A stretch of 64,000 bases of DNA. It comes from Maylandia zebra (Eukaryota; Chordata; Actinopteri; Cichliformes; Cichlidae). Position numbers and translations under genes: made by a program. The DNA lies in assembly GCF_041146795.1 (NCBI RefSeq), contig NC_135180.1, positions 36,378,294 through 36,442,293 of the forward strand. The letters run 5' to 3'. The notes beneath the pieces were generated by a model, which saw only the letters and a list, made by a program, of their open reading frames with translations, was not told the DNA's origin and made no database searches. Shown in pieces: positions 14,801 through 26,534 of this stretch (the stretch's first letter is position 1; every line of letters starts with the position of its first letter).

Positions 14801-17800
14801 GGATCAAATTTACAGTCGTATCATAGGTTCCTGGTCAAAACAGCATATAAAAGCATGAAAAGGTGTTGTTGTATTTTTATCTACATTTTCTTAACAGGCT
14901 CATCTTCTAGCCAAACAACGTTGGTGTTAGCACATTCATTTTCAAAATTCTTGACTTAAATTAAATGAACTTTGCTTGATTGTTTAAAATTGCACTGATG
15001 GCACTCTGAGCCCATGTGCCATGATTGCTTCTCAGTGTAGAAAGCTTGCTGTGTAAACACACTGTAAGTGTGTCTCCTTCAGGTGAAAGTCATGACGGAG
15101 CAGGACCTGCTGGCAGTGGCTTGTGAGCAGTTTCTGGGTAAATCAGTAATGGAAATCAAAGGTGTGCTGCTGCAGACTCTGGAGGGACATCTGCGCTCCA
15201 TTCTAGGTGTGAACAGTTAACACTAATCACAACAGTAACACTACACATATATAGATTTTATTTCAAACAATATCATAGTTATTTTATTAATTTATAGTTT
15301 TAGCGTTCTTGGTTTACAAGTCCAGAATAGCTCCTCGTGCATGTATACAACAGAGGAAAAGAAGCAAAGTATTAAATTGATTATTGATTAGTTCCTGACT
15401 TTACTATACAAGTTAGCCTTAGTTTGCCTTTTATGTGTTATACATATTGTGTTAGCTTTTCTGTTTGAGGTCTGAATTAGAGAAGAAAAGTAATATATAA
15501 GTTCTGTATAAGTACTCGAGATGCACCAGCTTATTCAATGTGAAATATTATTTCCACAAGGAAAGACATTATTAAACTTTACAGTTTCCCTCAGTCTGCA
15601 GAAAGTTAAAGAATCTTCTGCTGCTGGAAACCTTTACCACCTTTACCTGACATACCAAACAAAGCAGGTGGTGCAGATTTATGTACTTTACATTTTCCAG
15701 TTTATAACTTCTCTGGAGACTTGAACTCTTTTCTATTTTCCTCATAATGGATTTGATCCTTTGGCTGCACATACTGAGGCTGCTAGCTTGTGGCTGTTTC
15801 TGAGCTCTGGATAGCTTTAGCTTTAGCACTTTTCCTTCTTTCAAATGTTAAGCTGGGCGAGAGTGATTTTAAATGTGTGATTGGAGTTGTTGTTTACCAG
15901 GGTTTCTGGGGTGGGCCTCCAGACTTTTTTTTTGTCTTGACTCACAATGAGTAGCTTCCACACTAATAACATTAAAATTACTGTGTGAATTTGATTGTGA
16001 TTTTGAGCATTTGCCTCCGTTCGTTTCAGCATGTGCACAGACTTGGATTCAGACATATGTGAGGCTGACTGAGAACACTGGCAGTCGTCAGACTGTGGTC
16101 TACTGACCGGTCGATCTCTGATTAGTACCAGCAGCTCTGTGCTGACCATTTATGCTACTTGAGTTCAAGGGGTGATGCATTTCTCTGACAAATTTCTGAT
16201 GCGGTGACGTGAAATAAAAAAATTAATTTGGATCAAAAATAAAGCTGCCCCGCATCGAGCTGCTGGTAGTTTGTTAAAAGTGAATTGCAGGCTAAATGAT
16301 GTTGAACGATGTGTCTCTTTTGCAGGTACTCTGACAGTGGAGCAGATCTATCAGGACAGGGATCAGTTTGCTAAACTGGTGAGAGACGTAGCAGCTCCTG
16401 ACGTCGGCAGGATGGGCATCGAGATTCTGAGCTTTACCATTAAGGTGAGTTAAAGGAAAATGAAACGAGTAATATAACAGAAGAAGTCAAATAAAAACAA
16501 GAATATTAAGTATTCATGTAAGTATATAACTACTTAAACCATGTAAGTGCCGTTGGTGCTCTCCATTTTGCCTCAGTGTGGATGTGCAAGAGAGATGATG
16601 CAGAGTATCAAAACTTTAGCTTTAAGCCACATTTCTTCAGTCAGAAGAAATGCGACACTGTGACGGCGACACGTGGGACAGACAGTCGTTCAAACATTAA
16701 TCAGCAGCCTTCCCATCTTTCTTTTTAGACTGTAGTTTTGTAATATTACTGAAACTGAAAAAGGTCTTTCTCTGAGCTGTTGATGCTGCTGGTTATTAGA
16801 GTAGTCAATCCTAATGAGTTTAACTGGTTTTTATAATTGACTGGACTCACCCTGTGGAGTTCACTGTTGCTCATTAGAACTAATTGAAGTGTGTGGTGTG
16901 GACAGAGCGGCTGAGGTTAGTGCTCTGCTGAAACCCAAAGTCCATTTCTGTAACATCTTTTAGTCCATGTCAGGATTTCTGTAACACGTCAGATTCTGGA
17001 CTTTAAAATATGATTGAATGTTACATGTAGAAATGAGGCTGTTTGAGTGCCACCCTATCATCTGCTTTCTTTGCACCCACAAAGGCCCAGCATTTTTTAA
17101 TCTGTATGTTCTGTTTTATTTTGGCTTCGTAACCTTGTTAATCACATGAAAGATGTTGATATACGCCACACCCAGTTTAATGTTACGTGTCCTGTGGTTC
17201 TGTGTTTTCAAAGGATGTGTATGATAAACTGGACTACCTGAGCTCCCTTGGAAAGACCCAGATTGCAGCTGTCCAGAGGGATGCAGACATCGGTGTGGCC
17301 GAGGCAGAGAGGGATGCTGGGATACGGGTAAGAAAATCTAGCAAGCTTGAAATTGATTCTTCCGTGCACAGAGACCAGCTGTTCACAGCTGTTTCTTTAT
17401 TATCACCTTAGGAAGCCGAATGCAAGAAGGAGATGATGGATGTTAAATTCAAGGCTGACACCAAGATGGCTGACTCCAAACGAGAACTGGAGCTGCAGAA
17501 AGCTTCATTCAACCAAGAAGTCAATGCTAGGGTCGGTACTGAATGTTTCGTTTGCACTTACAGGTTGTCTGTGTACAGTTCAAATAAAAATACTTGTTAT
17601 TATACTGTATTATACACTGCTTTAACCAAACTTATGGCTGTTCCCAAAAAGTGCCAGTCTGTATTAAATCACATGGTGTGTAAACAATTTACCTGAAATC
17701 TGCAGTTAGAGTGATTAAAATCAGAAAAACAACATGTGCTCTTTTGATCTGAAGTAATGTATTAAATTAAAACTTCAAAATGTGCACGTGTCAACACAAA

Positions 17801-20777
17801 CAGAAACTGTTGCCTCAGATGTAAATGCCTTAGACCACCTCTGTGTTGATGTTTTCAGAAAGCAGAGGCCCAGCTGGCATACGAGCTGCAGGCTGCCAAA
17901 GAGCAGCAAAAGATCCGGCTGGAGGAGATTGAGATCCAAGTGGTGCAGCGGAAGAAGGAGATTACAATTGAGGAGAAGGAGATTGACCGGACAGACAAGG
18001 AGCTCATTGCCACTGTAAAGAGGCCTGCTGAGGCCGAGGCCTATAAAATGCAGCAGCTGGCTGAGGGCGAGAAGTGAGTGAAAAGACATTCAGTCAGATT
18101 TAGGAATGCGTAGAAATGGCAAGATCCCCAAGAATGTACCACAGCTCTCGTCAGACATGATTAGCAGCACATTACCTCCCTGATGTAAAATATATATTTA
18201 TTTTGTTGGTTTAATCCCTGCAGAATCCTACAAAACAAACACCTGGAAAGTTTGGACTAAGGAAGCATGAACGATATATTTCCATATATGTTTTTCCTTA
18301 TTGAAGTGAAATGTATTGTGTAATTTCCAGGTGTTCTGTATGAAAAGGTCTGTGCATGTCTAATTGTACTGATTTGCAAAAAGCTGATATTCCTGTGCAT
18401 CCACCCGTAGAAGCAGAGCAAAAGAGATTTGAAATTTATCGTGTGCTGCTGTGGGCTTTATTTGAGAAAGGAAAGCTGTAAAAACTATCCCACCATCCAA
18501 AACTTGTGCATGAAGACAGATTAACATATGACACATCACTAAGAAGCAAATTGTCTCAAAAAAGTTGCATCCTACCCACTCAGGAAGTGATTTTGATAAC
18601 AGCAAATATAACTTTAATGTTTCCCTGCTTCAGGCTGAAGAAAGTGCTGATTGCCCAGGCTGAGGCCGAGAAGATCAAAAAGGTCGGTGAGGCGGAGGCT
18701 AGCTCGATTGAAGCGGTGGGAAAGGCCGAGGCTGAGAAGATGAGACTGAAGGCTGAGGCCTACGAGCAGTACGGAGATGCAGCTAAGACAGCTCTGGTCC
18801 TCGAGGCCCTGCCTAAGGTAACACACAGATATGTGCTCATACAGCTCAGGCAAAGGAAGAGAAGAACTTGGATGTCATTTTACAAGCATCACCCGGCCCG
18901 AGGTTGATGAATTGGAAGCATTTTTCTTTTTATGTCCACGTGAATTTAAGCACAAGTTTTTCATCACTTCAGTTTCATCACGTTTTGGTTGCTTTTAACG
19001 ATTTGGCACAAATGTTATTACTAAGAATTCAACAATGGGTGATCGCAAAGAACCATAACCCCAGTCTATTAAAAAAATCCATCTGTACTGCTTCCAGCAC
19101 TGCTGTCAACCTCAGCCATCTGCAGAAAGCAAACATCGACTTCTGTTGGATTTCCCCTCCTGCGCCAAACTCACTTAACTTTCATTTGGAGGATTGTTTT
19201 GTGCTAGCATGCTAGCTGATATTTCTGTTTGCTTTTGTAAATTCACAGAGTTATGCATTTTGAATCGATCCCCCAGAGTGAGACTGTCGGTGCTCAGATC
19301 TGCTGTAAGGTCTTGAAGCGTCTGAGGGGAAGACATTCAGGAGAAACAACCTGAACTGTGGCAGGTGCCATGCAGTGCTTTGGCCACACAAACACACTTT
19401 AAGCTCACCTCCCATCAGATTTCTCTCCCTTTGACTTTGAGTACTCATTTCCCCCAAAATTCAATTCAATTCAATTTTATTTATATAGCGCCAAATCACA
19501 ACATAAGTCGCCTCAAGGCGCTTCATAGATACAGAGAAAAACCCAACAATCATATGACCCCCTATGAGCAAGCACTTTGGCAACAGTGGGAAGGAAAAAC
19601 TCCCTTTTAACAGGAAGAAACCTCCGGCAGAACCAGGCTCAGGAAGGGGCGGGGCCATCTGCTGCGACCGGTTGGGGTGAGAGAAGGAAGACAGGATAAA
19701 AGACATGCTGTGGAAGAGAGACAGAGGTTAATAACAGATATGATTCAATGCAGAGAGGTCTGTTAATACATAGTGAGTGACAAAGGTGACTGGAAAGGGA
19801 AAAACTCAATGCATCATGGGAATCCCCGGCAGCCTACGTCTATTGCAGCATAACTAAGGGAGGATTCAGGGTCACCTGGTCCAGCCCTAACTATATGCTT
19901 TAGCAAAAAGGAAAGTTTGAAGCCTAATCTTGAAAGTAGAGATAGTGTCTGTCTCCTGAATCCAAACTGGAAGCTGGTTCCACAGAAGAGGGGCCTGAAA
20001 ACTGAAGGCTCTGCCTCCCATTCTACTTTTAAATACTCTAGGAACAAAAAGTATGAAATGCAAGCCATTTTTGGCACACTTGGAGAAATTTGTCAGAGGC
20101 AGAAGTGCAGATTCCCAAAATCTTATGATCTCACATTCTCTGGCAACAAGCCTGCTGTCCCATGGCAGTTAGCAAAAAGTCCAGAAATGGTGGACCAAAT
20201 TCAAAACAATCGGCCTTCCAGCTGATTTAAGTTTAATGGACCTGGAAAAGTGTTGATATTTGATTAGGTATGGGTTATTTAATGTATAATGAAGCTTTGG
20301 CCATGTCGAAACCTTCAACAGAACAAAAAGTTGGTATTTTTCTTTAGGCTAGTCTAACATGTCACATAAAACACCAGAGCTGGATTATTTCCATCTTACT
20401 GTAAATGCTTAACAATGTCTTTGCAGATTGCTTCCAAAGTGGCGGCGCCCTTAGCCAGGACGAATGAAATTGTCATTCTGAGTGGCGAGGGCAGCCGCGT
20501 GACAGGCGAGTTGAACCGCCTTTTGGCCGAACTTCCTGTGTCGGTCAACGCTCTCACTGGAGTGGATTTGTCGAAGGTAACATCTTTATATCATTTTATA
20601 TATGATGCGTTCCTGTTAACCTTTGTGATTCAGCGTGTTGGATTTAAGTTTTTGTTTCCAGTGTGAACCTAAAGGACGCTGAAACCAGCGAGGTTGTACT
20701 TCAGTTAAGCCTTACAAATAATCTGTTCGATTTTTTTGCAGATCCCTCTGCTGCAGAAGGTGACCGGCTCAGCTTAA
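8892..20777 (+). CDS. flot2: Flotillin-2 (11 coding exons, intact)
   Basis: Coding exons: 8892-8940, 10597-10678, 14058-14148, 15083-15206, 16326-16444, 17214-17327, 17412-17531, 17859-18073, 18634-18817, 20427-20576 and 20742-20777 (TAA). All junctions are GT-AG and in phase; the sum is 1284 nt, 427 residues, against 428 in human FLOT2. Flotillin-2 is a peripheral scaffold protein on the inner face of plasma-membrane microdomains and endosomes; it hetero-oligomerises with flotillin-1 and acts in endocytosis and signalling. The N-terminus MGSC supplies Gly2 for myristoylation and Cys4 for palmitoylation, and GGCCGS holds two further acylation cysteines. The SPFH/PHB domain follows (TLQPRCEDVETAEGV, GTLTVEQIYQDRDQFAKLV). 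From about residue 190 come the Glu-Ala-rich coiled-coil repeats (DIGVAEAERDAG, QAEAEKIKK, GKAEAEKMRLKAEA), then the C-terminal ELNRLLAELPVSVNALTGV. The start fits family length and the promoter. Teleosts can carry flot2a and flot2b; I cannot say which this is. Introns hold mobile-element fossils but splice sites are intact. Confidence 0.97.
9898..10200. repeat. Teleost dispersed repeat fragment in flot2 intron 1
   Basis: The segment contains phrases common in many fish interspersed repeats, such as CATAGGGCGAGAGGCGGGGT and GTACACGCTGGATAGGTCGC. No coding potential was seen. The remainder of intron 1 shows nothing recognisable. Confidence 0.5.
11480..12410 (+). pseudogene. Decayed Tc1-like transposon in flot2 intron 2
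   Basis: Blocks in order match a Tc1-type transposase gene with many frameshifts and stops: a GAACAGATGAGACCAAA block (first catalytic Asp region), CATAATGCACGGCACCACG, AAGCATGGTGGTGGGGGTGT (K-H-G-G-G), GACAATGATTGATATGCACG (second Asp region) and, near the end, TTCAAGTTATTGCTGCTAA. No open frame survives, so it is a fossil. It differs in sequence from the young Tc1 copies at 53.9 and 58.9 kb. Confidence 0.75.
12405..13440 (-). pseudogene. 5'-truncated Rex1/Babar-like LINE in flot2 intron 2
   Basis: Read on the minus strand, 13431-13087 codes for DPLQFAYQPRLRAEDAI and VSVMFFDFSSSFN, a reverse-transcriptase A-domain block. Further along are the C-terminal blocks LDSLKAVSERRMLSKI and SHPLHNML, now broken by stops. 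The element ends in a tail of ATTCTGATTCTG units (plus-strand CAGAATCAGAATA near 12410). RT catalytic motifs are missing or shifted, so it is dead. It is inserted antisense to flot2, as tolerated intronic LINEs often are. Confidence 0.8.
19455..20100 (+). repeat. Teleost dispersed repeat in flot2 intron 9
   Basis: Starts with CAATTCAATTCAATTTTATT and TATATAGCGCCAAATCACAA, followed by CTCAAGGCGCTTCATAG, AGGAAGAAACCTCCGGCAG and TTAGCAAAAAGGAAAGTTTG. The same modules appear reversed at 39775-39960 and 40140-40430. No protein is encoded. Confidence 0.8.
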
Positions 20778-22455
20778 GCCTGAAAACCGAAGACTCCACA
20801 TGACTCCAGTCTCTGTTGTATGCACTCTCATAGACTGCCTTTAATACACTTGAAGATTTTTGTTGTTTTATACGTATACTCTGTATACCAAGTGAATTTT
20901 GGAAACCTCTGGTGCCTTACTTTATACAGGACCAGAAAATCTGCATGCACTGCTGCTCATTCAAAGATTTTGATTTTAGTTTAAAACTTGAATATTTTGT
21001 GATGGATTTTTATTTGTTGTGTTTGAATTGTATTTATTGGCCGGCTTGTATAAAACACAATTGAACAAGAGAGCTGATATTAGACTGAAAGATGAGGCAG
21101 ATTATATTTGTTATTTATTATATCATAACACCTACTCTTTGGTAATTATACACTGAGGCCAGTTTGTACATTCTTTATGTTTCAGCCCTTTTGTTAATTT
21201 ATATACCTCTGTTATGCGACACATCTGTATTCCACAGATAATTTCAATCTTTTGTTTCTCCAGTGTGTTTCATGTTGTCATTTTTACCAGTGAAACACTG
21301 TTTATGTCTCAGAAGTTGAGACAAAGGTGCTCTCAGTCTCAAAAGAAGCCCTGTTGATTTTTTTCAAATCTCCACCTTCAGTCCTTTGCAGACTTTTTGT
21401 CTGCTCCCCTCTGAATGAAGTTTTTCTCTCCGCGTCTGTTGATATCAAGCATGACACATTTTAACATAATTTATATGCTGACAGGGAAACGGGTAGCAAA
21501 TTCTTGTGTTAATGTGGTTAGTGTGTAATGTGTATGACTTTTTTGATTTTTAATATATATATATATATACATACATATATATACACTTATAAATATATAT
21601 ACAGTGGGTTTTTATGTAAAATGTAGCTGCTGGCTTGGCCTTGATGAAAAGTAGAAAAATGTGGCTGGTGAAATTACAGAGAAATTGTGAAAGTAACCGG
21701 TTTAGAGAACCCAACATGTTTATATTGCGTAAAATGTGAGGCAATCGAATAGATTTAGAACATGAAAGGCCAAACAGTGATGCCAAATAGAACAGACTGA
21801 CTTGATTTTTAGTGTATCAGAAGGAGGGATTGTGCATCTGAGGACCAATGTTTAATTTGACACTACAGTTACCTATAGATGCTAAGCCATGTTTAACAGA
21901 GTGTCAACAAACCAAACGTTCACATTTCAGAGAGACACTCTTCTCTGTTCAGCGTTTCTACATATCTGCAATTTCTGAACTGTGGCATCAGATATGAAGT
22001 GATATTCTAGCGGGGTACACTGGATAATCAAACTTATCATAAACAATGTTATATCTGTTAAAATTTGTAATTGTCACAGAGCTTTCTAGTTTGGAAGTGT
22101 AATCCACTGCCGCTGCTCACAGAATCCGTCCATTTAGCAAAACGTGCAAATGGTTTCTGCATTTCTATCCACTCTCGTGTTTCCAGACGACCTGACTGCA
22201 ACCTGGCAGGGATGTTTAGTTTGTGTAGTTATTAGGGAAGAAGCGGTCAGTCTGGGAGAATTTATAGAAGACTGTTATTCTTGTTGTTGATGCTTTTATG
22301 TGTGTGTGAGTCTCTCATCTTCACTTTCTTCATGCCCTGTTTGTCTCAAATGTTCATATGTTCGTGTATGCTCCTGCTGCATGTCATCCATCTGTATACA
22401 ATAGAATCTGCTCACTCTCAAACTGTCATTCTAATAAATCAAACTGCCATGATTT
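20778..22455 (+). other. flot2: flot2 3' untranslated region
   Basis: AT-rich non-coding sequence follows the stop codon. A TA-rich run lies at about 21551-21602. The best poly(A) signal is AATAAA at 22433-22438, giving a 3' UTR of about 1.65 kb; an ATTAAA about 50 bp downstream is an alternative. The 3' end is inferred from the signal alone. Confidence 0.5.
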
Positions 22456-23600
22456 ATTTCTTTATTTTCTCTCCTTTAAATTAAAGCAGAAGTGTTAAAA
22501 GGCAGGAATGTACAAGTTGAGTATACAATATACTCTTTTGTTACAGCAGTGAACATAATTTTAGTAGTAGTTAATAGTAAATATAAAGGAAAACATTTAA
22601 AAGTCAACTAAACAAACAATTGTAAAAAAACAAACAAACAACAACAACCAAAAAACAGATGTTTCCCTGGCAAGATGGTGCAGTGGTTAGCACCATCACC
22701 TCACAACAAGAAGGTCCATGGATCAAATAGCCTTCTCTCTTCCTGTAGTCCAACGATGAGGTTAGGCTAATTTCTGATTCTAAACTGGCCACCAATTTAG
22801 AATCATAAAGTAACTTAAAATAACCTTATCTGAGTTTGTTTGAAGCTTTAAACTCAAATCTTTCTCAGTTGTTTCCTGTTTTACTTCTCACCAGAGTAAT
22901 TGTGCAGTAGTATTCTGTTTTTCATCAGTTTTATTTTCTATGTGATTTTTAATTGTATATTAGTAAATTCAGTTAAGTTTCTGTTATTTCCCCGGAGGGA
23001 TCAGTTGGTTTGAGTTTTGATTAGTTTTAGTGTGAATTTAATTTTTTTTCTTCAAAATATTAGTGGTGCCAGATACTATTATTTTAATAATGTGCTTATC
23101 TAAACCTCCTAAATCTTACAAATTCTTGTCACACAGTCATCCCAGTCAGGTTAACCGTCTGCATTAATGTCTCTTCGGTCTGCTTGTGCTGGAAAATTTG
23201 ACAAACCACAAAACCATTTTTTATCTGTTTTTCATTTATTTATTTATTTTTTCGTTTGATTGAATTTTTAGTTCCGTTGGCCAAAATGTTTTTTTACACT
23301 AAGTGTTACTTTTTAGTTTAATTCACTATATAAAAAAAAACTTGCTTTTTGTGGAAGTTTTTTTTCATGCCACCACTTCAGAAAATCCAAATCATGCCAG
23401 GTGATAAATACGTGACCAACTGTTAACATTTGTCCCAAACTGCTGCTGCGTCCGCCTAAATATAAGGCTGACAGGAACACCCAAGCAGAATAACCAGATC
23501 TCTTAAAGTTTATATAATCTATGATAAAATGACGCTCTTGGGCTTTAATAGCGTCTCATCTGTGGTGGATTAATGGACAGGCGTTCACCGTCGATGCCTT
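22456..23600. other. Intergenic spacer between flot2 and fam222b
   Basis: No gene is visible. At about 22670-22760 there is a fragment of a dispersed repeat (AAGATGGTGCAGTGGTTAGC, CACAACAAGAAGGTCCATGG) of the kind widespread in fish. The rest is AT-rich with homopolymer runs. Confidence 0.6.
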
Positions 23601-23754
23601 AAATGCAGAAAAGGGGTCCTGTCTGTTTGCGCATGTCCGACAGATGATGCTGCTTTAGCAGACAGCAGCACGAAGAGCTGACACGCTGATTACAATCCTT
23701 ATCAACGTTATGTCGCCACAAAATGAAGTTTCCTTACTCAAAGATTCCTGAGGA
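23600..23754 (+). promoter_or_regulatory. fam222b: Putative fam222b promoter and non-coding first exon
   Basis: The AT-rich spacer gives way here to sequence with more CpG dinucleotides (TTCACCGTCGATGCC, TTGCGCATGTCCGACAG). A strong donor site, GA|GTAAGT, at 23755 would end a leader exon joining to the acceptor at 26488. ATGs within this leader run into stops quickly. Assignment is by position and splice signal only. Confidence 0.35.
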
Positions 23755-24212
23755 GTAAGTATCGCTCTTTTTAACACAGGTCACGTCGGTGCTTTCCGTC
23801 AACGAGAAGCTAAAGTTTGCTAACCAGCTGGCCTGTTCACAATAAGCACAAAGAGGCTCCTTATTTACTGTGGTGCTTGACTTGTGGTAACCTTTTGAAC
23901 GATTTAACATCAGTTTTCTGAAGGTGTCCGGTTCTGCTTGGGGTTCACATGGTGTTTGGCCACTGGAATCGTCCGGGGTGATTTATTGAAGGCTACAGGC
24001 GTTAGCTAGCTGTTTAAAACTGCAGCAGGTTGAGACTGGATTGTTAGACAGATGGCTAACGTTACCTAGCTGCAGACTGGCTGTCAGAAAGTTCACCTCT
24101 CCCGCTGTAAGACCACTCCAAGAAAGCGGTTCAGCCTTAGGAAGACAGCTTTAGCTGGTGTATGTTTGAAAGGTTGGGTACAGAGGGTAAAATAAGTGTG
24201 TGTGTGTTTTAT

Positions 24213-24223
<11 letters not shown>

Positions 24224-24290
<67 letters not shown>
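24224..24290. repeat. Compound (TA)n(CA)n microsatellite
   Basis: A TA run of about 16 bp passes into about 25 CA units and ends in ATATAT. Confidence 0.95.
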
Positions 24291-24999
24291 CTAGGACTGA
24301 AGCGTCGATGTGTAGCCCAATGCATTTTAATTAAGATTAAGTAGAAAAGCCTGGTGTCTGGCATCTGACACAAACACCATTTCTCAGCAGGAGACTTCAT
24401 CTGAAACCTCGGGGAAATTGTGCCAAAATAAACGCACCTTTGTGGTAAGGAAGGATGAGTGCTGATAATGTTTTATTGATTCCTGATTGTTTAAAAATTA
24501 GGGTTACACTGGCTTAGTAACTAACTGCTTTATATTTTGGGTCTGAACACTGTAGACAGACTTGTTTGTGTGTATAATCATAAATATGTCACTGAATAAA
24601 GTCAGTGAGCACACTAAAAGGCCTACAGTTTCTATGGATTGTATAGTTTATAACTGCTTTGTCTTTCCTATCCTGAATAACAAGTCAATCTTAACTTCCA
24701 CTGTTCAGACGGTTAACTCGTGATGAATCATAAACTGCAAATGGAGGATGATTCGGCATTTGTGCTTCTTAACAGATCCCTTCCTCTTCCCTCTCAGTGG
24801 AGGAGCTGAGAAAGGAATTCTGCTGCAGTTCTCAAAATCTTTATATTCTCAATTAATCTTAATTCCATTAAGATTCCATTAATCTATTTTCTTAATTGTT
24901 GTCTTATTTCAAATCTTAAAAAAACTCCTTTAAAATATATTTATTTGAGTTAACATGAAGTCAGAGGTTTCAGTGACACTTTAAACCACAGCATATATA

Positions 25000-25640
25000 A
25001 CTATGCAATATTACAGAAAAGTCTGAAGACTGCCTTCCAATTCCTTTTTATGGAGTGAGGAAAATGGAACTAGGTGCAGCAATTTACTTAATATCCAGAA
25101 ATAAAAAGAAATGCAATATGTAAGGCAAAATCACAGTTTGTATTTTATAACAAGCTTTAAAGTAAATATTTGGTTATGACCACCAGCCTGACTTCTTAGG
25201 TAGCTGTCTTGTAACTTGCCAGTCTTCAAGAATGGTTCTCCAGGCTTCTTGAAGAACATTCAAAGCCCTTCTTTGGATGTTTGCTGTCTGCTGTTTGGTT
25301 TTGAGATGATTCCACGCTGCTTCAGTGTTGATGTCCAGACTCTGACGAGGCCAGTCCATGACTGATGGTGTTCCACTGTCTGTGGTTTTGTTTTTTTAAA
25401 TCAGGGTATGCGTTTACTACACAAAGCTGTGGACAGTCAGATGTTTGTGCCGCATGGTGTATCAAAATCTGATGGTACATTTCTATATTCATGAATCTAT
25501 CAATTTTGAAAAGATCTCCACCAGCGTGACTGAATGCAGCTCCAAACCACGACAGAACCTCAATTATGATTTGTTGCCACTGATTTTCAGTGTGGTTTCT
25601 ATGTAATTTGGCATCCCTCAGCCTTTTCTCCCCCTCCAAA
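25000..25640 (-). pseudogene. Decayed Tc1-like transposon (minus strand)
   Basis: On the minus strand 25359-25174 encodes MDWPRQSLDINTEAAWNHL and VLQEAWRTILEDW, the C-terminal part of a Tc1-family transposase around its third catalytic acidic residue. Further upstream, 25639-25390 gives FGAAFSHAGGDLFKIDRFMN and YHQILIHHA, corresponding to the central domain. The two parts are in different frames, so the gene is dead. It lies in the inferred first intron of fam222b and is a different Tc1 lineage from the copies at 53.9-59.8 kb. Confidence 0.8.
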
Positions 25641-26489
25641 CATAAAAAACATTCTTATGAAAATGGTAAGGTACAAGAACTGAACAGAAAATGAGTGAAA
25701 AAGCCACCAATGTCCAAATAGAACCTTGAAAGACATTAAGAAAACTTGGAAAATTATTGCTCTGTGCCACACAAAAAACAAAGCCTAGATCTGTTGAAGA
25801 AAATTGTAAAGAAATGAGAGTTACTTCAAGGCTTTTGCACAGTTCTGAATATGAGGTGTGTCTGTGTGGACTCACAGCTTCCAGTTCTGAAAAGTGAAGC
25901 TAGCGTATTGCTGATATAATTGACAGTCAAGAAGGGGATATAACAGTGAGATGTTAAAGAATGGCTTGTATGAAATATGTTTGTATTACTGGAGAAGATG
26001 AAAGTAAGTAATTCTAAAAGGACAAAAGGAAGAAAAAATGGCATTGTGTTTGTTTTCCTTATTTAAAACAATTCTTTATGTCACTGGTTCTGTACCTCTG
26101 CATTATGATGAAATATTTAAAATAAAAGTTTTAGATTGTGTTGTAAGCATGGCTCTTTGCTTTTCCCCAATTTTTTTTTTTTTTAAATTTTCTGATTTGC
26201 TGCTAAAACATTTTGGCACATTCTTAGCTTGACACAGAAAGCTGGCTGGCTTACAGTCTGCCATCACTCTACAACTGTGCTGCTTTGTTCATCTCCATCT
26301 CAGCTCCTTGCTGCCTGCAGTGTGTACACAGTGAGCTTATACAGAGCCATGGTTTCTCTTTATTACAAGATGCCATTTGCAAAAGGTCAAACTGAACTGT
26401 GAAAATCAGTGATGCCAAAGTATTTTCACACCAATCTAAGTATGTGTGTGTCAACGGCTGACTTTGACCTGCTCTGTTTGTCCCCCAGT

Positions 26490-26522
26490 ATGGTGAGGAA
26501 AAGGTGTCCCGTGCTGCATTAG
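26490..26522 (+). CDS. Short upstream ORF in the fam222b leader
   Basis: The exon that begins after the acceptor tcccccag (26481-26488) starts TATGG. That ATG opens a 10-codon frame ending in TAG, 12 nt before the main start codon. It could lower or modulate translation of fam222b. Conservation is unknown; it may have no function. Confidence 0.3.
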   Translation: MVRKRCPVLH

Positions 26523-26534
26523 TTGAAGAGTGAC